Assembly (NCBI RefSeq): GCF_030704535.1
Contig: NC_081822.1
Span: forward strand, 28,665,001 to 28,729,000
Direction: 5' to 3'
DNA length: 64,000 bases
From: Vitis vinifera
Lineage: Eukaryota > Streptophyta > Magnoliopsida > Vitales > Vitaceae
Positions 59,760-64,000 of the stretch are shown piece by piece (within the stretch, counting starts at the first letter, position 1; each line of letters opens with the position of its first letter). The position numbers and the translations under genes were made by a program. The notes beneath the pieces were generated by a model. The model saw nothing but the letters and a program-made list of their open reading frames with translations. It had not been told where the DNA came from and searched no databases.

Positions 59760-62320
59760 TATATTTTAAAATTATTTAATTTTTATATAATAAAAAAAAA
59801 TAAGTAAAATGAGTTTAAAAAAACATATAAAAATAATTTATTAAATTTGAACCTATATTTTATTTTTCTCCATTTCTTCTTTCTTATTTTTATTTTTATT
59901 TTTTTTCTTCAAATTTTTCAAAAATCAAACATAACTTCAAGGGTCAATCATATTAAATTTCCATCTAATTTTGATGATTAAATTCATTTATCAATAATTT
60001 TTTGTTGTGATGTTAAACATCAAACCACACCCTCTTTTCCTTCAAATTCCCTCTCCTCTCAATCATCCTCCATCTCTTTCCCTCTTGTTTTTTTACCTAA
60101 AGACTCTCATTTCCCCTCTAAAACTCCTCCCCTTACCGTTCGTATCCTCCTTTCAAAAGTTAGCCTTCCTCCTCCCTTTGTACGAATTAATATCTTCCCC
60201 TAATCCATTCATATCCTTTTTCGTTTCCTTTTATCTTCTTCAAATTTCCCTCCCCTCCCATAAAAAAAAAATTCTTCTCCATTTGGCTTTCTTCCATTTT
60301 TTTTTTTCTTCCCATTTTAGATCGCGTCGGGGAGTTGGTGGAGAATTTTTCACATGAATACGTGTCACCAACATGGAAGATACGGAATTCCAACTATTTT
60401 AAAATTTTCAATAGAGGAATCATTGTGCTAGAATCAAATCCATACAAAACTCAAGAAGAATGCAATTTTCCAGGTAGTTGAAACCTCAATTTGAGGTGTA
60501 AGGACAAAATTCTAAATTTTTTCATATTTAGTCCTTCTTACCTGCTACATACATTATGGAAGTATGTCAGGACAAAATTTTATCTCAAATTTCAAACTAT
60601 ATGATTACCAAACCCTTTTCTTTTAATGCAACATGCAACACAGTTGAAGACAATAAATCCCTTAGAAGTTCGAAACATGGGATTAGTGATCATGCGGAAC
60701 ATCATGACCATTCTATTCCTACAAGTCTTGCACGTATCCCAAGAAAGAATGAATAGTAATGATTAGGAGCCAGCTCTCTGAGAGAAAAGTTCATCCCTAT
60801 CCCTATCCCTATTTCGGACTAAAATTAAATTAAATATTAGAAGTACACTACAATTAGATTTTATAATTTTAATTTTGTTAATGATGGTATTTGTCAACAT
60901 TGATTAGTGATTCCCATAATTTTTTATCCACCTTTAGATTACAGGATCAAACCAAACCTCTCTTCATAAAAAAAAATAAAAAATAAAAAATAAAATAAAA
61001 TGAAACATTGAGTGATCAAATTGGTCATCTCCTAACCACGTCATCACAGAGTTAGGAAAATAAATACGAATATAGAGCATTATAAATGTATTATTTAACC
61101 AAAGAGGAAGATTTGGACACTCTCAAAAGATTAGGAAAATAATACAAAATAAAAAATAAAAAAAAATTATCAAAATTTCATCACCTTAACCTAATAAATG
61201 AAGAATATAAGAACACATCTTCTTAAAGATTTCATTTTTAAGAAGCATCATCAAACAATAAATGGTAGGAAACTAATTAGAAGACTATACAAAAGTCAGC
61301 TAGTATTTATAGGTTCCCCTAAATAAAGTAGTTAGCTAAGATCCATTAATCGAATAGTTTTTAATTCATATTCTTATTTGATTATTGAATTATTGATCAA
61401 ATTGCACTAATTTTCACAGCCGTTAACTTTAAGGATTTGTGAATATAAAGTTTGGCCACTATATATTACCCATTGAATATCTTGATACCATCCATATAAC
61501 TGTTATATCTTAATTATGAATTAATTAAATTATTTTTTAATATAAAAGGGTTCTATAATGGTATGAGCCAAGGTGAAAAAATAGTAATATTTCAACTAAT
61601 TTTAGAGGATTTTTCTTCATGACTCAAACTCACTGGATTTGTTTTTTTATTTTTTTTTACCATAACATTATTGTTCAAATTCAAGGTGGCATCCAATTCT
61701 ATCATCCTAAGCCATCAAATTTTATAATATTTTTTCCATGTTGTAATATTTTTGTAATATTTCACATTCAATTAAAAATTCCTTAAATTAATAATTGGGT
61801 TGTTGAAGTTTGACCAATTCAAATTTATATATTTGTGGTTATTAAGAAAATAGAGTTTCATGGTAAACAAGTGTTTCGCCCCATTTTACAAGAAGGTGGA
61901 GATAAACCCATTATGAACAAAAATTAAGAAAATTAACCAAACAGTGGAACACAAAATGCTTATTGAAAAATTCAGCTAACTTGCCATATATCATATCATT
62001 TTCACTTGATCAAGCCCTCTGAACAATTAATTAATTCATATTTTCCTTCTAATATCTAAATATATACAATGCGTATAATACTTAATTTACACAATGAAGA
62101 TGAAATAAAAAGAAAAATTAAAATTCAATGATCCAAACCCAAGATTCACGAAGGACATTTTGGTCTTGCAAGATTTTTTGCTACAGTTGATCTGAGGATT
62201 CACAGGCAATTAAACTTTCTTGATATTGTTAAAATATTATTGGAGTCGTTGACCTTATATTGCAAAGGTCAATCATTCATGATATGTAGAGAAATCTCCA
62301 AACTCTTGTTCATGCACTTC
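59760..62320. other. Intergenic AT-rich DNA between the two TIR exons
   Basis: Contains a strongly pyrimidine-rich plus strand at 60040-60320, which opens a spurious 116-codon frame, plus A-run clusters near 60970-61010. No coding domain was found. There is no shared sequence obvious between the two TIR flanks. Confidence 0.5.
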
Positions 62321-62324
62321 ATCA

Positions 62325-62771
62325 ATGGCTTACACTAGTGCTCAAAAAGCTTTCTGTTCCTCGTCAACTTCTGTCTGTCCATGGAGGTACGATGTTTTCC
62401 TGAGCTTTAGACGCAAAGATACCGGTTTCAACTTTACTGATCACCTTTATACCACTTTAGTTCACAAAGGCATTAAAACTTTCAGAGATGATACACTTAA
62501 GAGAGGAGAAGAGATTGCTCCAGAAATCTTGAAAGCTATCGAGGAATCAAGGTTTTCTATAGTCGTATTCTCAGAAAACTATGCTAATTCCGGATGGTGC
62601 TTGAATGAGCACGTGAAGATCATGGAGTGCAGGAAAGAAATGGAACAACCGGTTGTGCCAATTTTTTATCACGGAGATCCATCCGACGTCCGAAAGCAGA
62701 TGGGAAGTTTCGGAGAAGCATTTTCCAGGTATGAAAAAGATTCAAAGGAGAATGTACAAAGTTGGAGGTAA
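62325..62771 (+). pseudogene. TIR-domain exon of a TNL-type resistance gene, degenerate
   Basis: Encodes 148 residues beginning MAYTSAQKAF, with TIR blocks WRYDVFLSFRRKDTGFNFTD, GIKTFRDDTLKRGEEI, FSIVVFSENYANSGWCLNE and VPIFYHGDPSDVRKQMG. Several positions that are nearly fixed in the family are changed: RGEDTR is RRKDTG and NPSDVR is DPSDVR. The putative catalytic glutamate in WCLNE is kept. The frame stops at SWR followed by TAA, within the last helix of the domain. The AG/GTAAAG here could act as a cryptic donor, but downstream sequence is a solo LTR and unrelated DNA. There is no NB-ARC before the window ends. Confidence 0.75.
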
Positions 62772-62896
62772 AGATATATAGAAACAACGAAACAAGGCCT
62801 TATCTTAAAGACATTAAACACATCAAAAGATAAAGCTCATCAGAACAGCCCACAATTCACTCTCACACTGAAGATCCCCCCACACCAAAGCCATAA

Positions 62897-63449
62897 TGTC
62901 ACGGACTTAGTCGTTCACTAAGCTCGTGCGGCACTTAGGCAAGTCAAGACGCTTGATCTTGCTAAGTCAGCCTTGATCCCCAATGCTTAGCTTGCTCGGC
63001 TAAGACACTCGCGACTCGAAAGCTTAAGAGCTTAGTAGGCAACTCCTTAAAGAATGGAAGCTCTTATTAACTCAAGAAAGCCTTTACAAGTGCTTGGATG
63101 CTCACTTGTTTGGTGCCTTGGCCAAATGAGGCCCTCACCTATTTATAGGCACCAATGGAACTCTCTAGAACCTTGGAGGGTTCCTTACAATTCATGAATA
63201 TTCTAGAATGTCCTACACTATTCTATGTATAAGCCTATATACAAGAGACTTCTAGATTTCTTTAGAAAGCTTTGGACCCTTCTCATGCCTTCTACCATAG
63301 TGTAGAGTTGTGTGGACTTCTCTAGGCATTTCTAGAACCTTCCACACTCTTCCCACTAGTGGCTAAGTGTGGATGTCTCCAAGGGTCTCTAAAAGCTTCT
63401 TACCTCCTATATAAGCCATGGGGAGGGTCATTTGAAGCATCTTGTGACA
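62897..63449 (-). mobile_element. Solo LTR, 553 bp
   Basis: The ends are TGTCACGG and TGTGACA, inverted copies of each other over TGTCAC/GTGACA. A CTATAAATAGG TATA box on the minus strand (near 63143) sets the likely orientation. The flanks carry a 4-bp direct repeat, ATAA, at 62893-62896 and 63450-63453. No primer site or polypurine tract adjoins either end, so a solo LTR left by recombination is the best reading. The lineage is not determined. Confidence 0.6.
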
Positions 63450-63453
63450 ATAA

Positions 63454-64000
63454 GCCCTTACACTGCCTCGCCCACAATCCCACTCTTTTTTCCTCTCCAA
63501 CGAATGCAGGCAAGATATCTGCAAATAGGAACATAGCTCCCTTTATGTGACCATCAATTGATCTTGAAAATTAAGGAGAAAACTGGCCAGCTACAGGTGG
63601 AGGAGAAAGTCCAGTGCTAATTTGTGGATTCTGGCTGTGGGAGTGAGGGAGGCAGCACCCTGATTAGTAAAAAGGGTGGTTTTCAGACAGGCGATAACTC
63701 GTACCGGCAGTGGAGATGATCACTTAAATCCTCAGGTCAGTGATGATTGCTCAATTTCAGATGAATCAATCTTTATAAATTGGTGGAGAGAAACAAAGGT
63801 GATATCCACAGAGAAACAGACTTTCTTAGAAAGGAGTTTATATGGATATTTTGGAACATTCAAATCAAACAATCCAAAAGTTTTGGAAGCTGGATGAAAT
63901 ATCATGAATAATGGAGTTATCAACGGAGTATGAGCCATAAATTCCATTTTCACTGGGTTTCTTACCCAAACACTACTTGTATATAAGGCGAATAGCACAC
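63454..64000. other. Unidentified sequence at the window edge
   Basis: Less AT-rich than the average here. Plus-strand frames at 63359-63550 and 63676-63897 are open but have no recognised family. It could be an exon fragment of the interrupted TIR gene locus or part of another element cut by the window end. Confidence 0.3.

Noticed and set aside
60007-60357. 116-codon frame rich in Leu, Pro, Ser and Phe
   Set aside because: The plus strand is pyrimidine-rich here, which avoids stops; composition explains the frame and no domain is seen.
1-64000. Endogenous pararetrovirus, CRISPR array, prophage, rRNA or tRNA genes
   Set aside because: All reverse-transcriptase-like sequence here is of the Copia type with Copia domain order; no caulimovirus-type movement or coat domains, spacer arrays, or tRNA folds were seen.

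Overview
This window looks like nuclear DNA of a flowering plant, most likely grapevine (Vitis) or a close relative. Signs of this are the strong AT bias, intron-containing genes with GT-AG splice sites, TATA-box promoters, TIR-domain resistance-gene exons, and Copia and hAT families of the kind I know from grapevine; the genus is inference. It is a gene-poor, transposon-rich stretch with few host genes, and the coordinates of diverged repeats are approximate.

Layout. 1-2.2 kb is AT-rich with nothing recognisable. 2.2-6.5 kb holds a decayed, possibly transposon-derived block ending in an AT-rich minisatellite. 9.98-12.70 kb is an intact three-exon gene for a stand-alone subtilase-propeptide inhibitor (SPI-1 type). 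13.2-13.9 kb is a Mutator-type MITE with a perfect 9-bp target duplication. 16.6-26.8 kb is a graveyard of Copia fragments on both strands, with a triplicated block carrying GA microsatellites. 27.1-27.7 kb is an old hAT-type MITE.

28.4-39.3 kb is a cluster of three S-protein-homolog (self-incompatibility S1 family) genes. Two are the divergent arms of a 1.3-kb inverted duplication and a third lies further right. All three lack cysteines in the mature protein. A structurally complete 5.4-kb Copia element (32735-38163, minus strand) with nearly identical LTRs, TTTAT target duplications and a dead pol gene is inserted between the second and third copies.

40-45 kb is diverged repeat DNA. At 45554-50768 lies a complete hAT element with matching terminal repeats, a perfect 8-bp TACGTGAG duplication and a transposase gene that can be spliced into an uninterrupted 966-codon frame. 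It sits inside the RNase H codons of an older plus-strand Copia relic (44.96-45.55 and 50.77-50.96 kb). 51-58 kb is more relic repeat sequence. 58.97-62.77 kb holds two TIR-domain exons on opposite strands with no NB-ARC or LRR region visible, followed by a solo LTR at 62897-63449.

There is no operon-like cooperation between genes. Three histories stand out: local duplication and divergence of secreted S1-type proteins, nesting of DNA transposon in retrotransposon, and mobilisation of a coding-defective Copia. No tRNA, rRNA or CRISPR was found.
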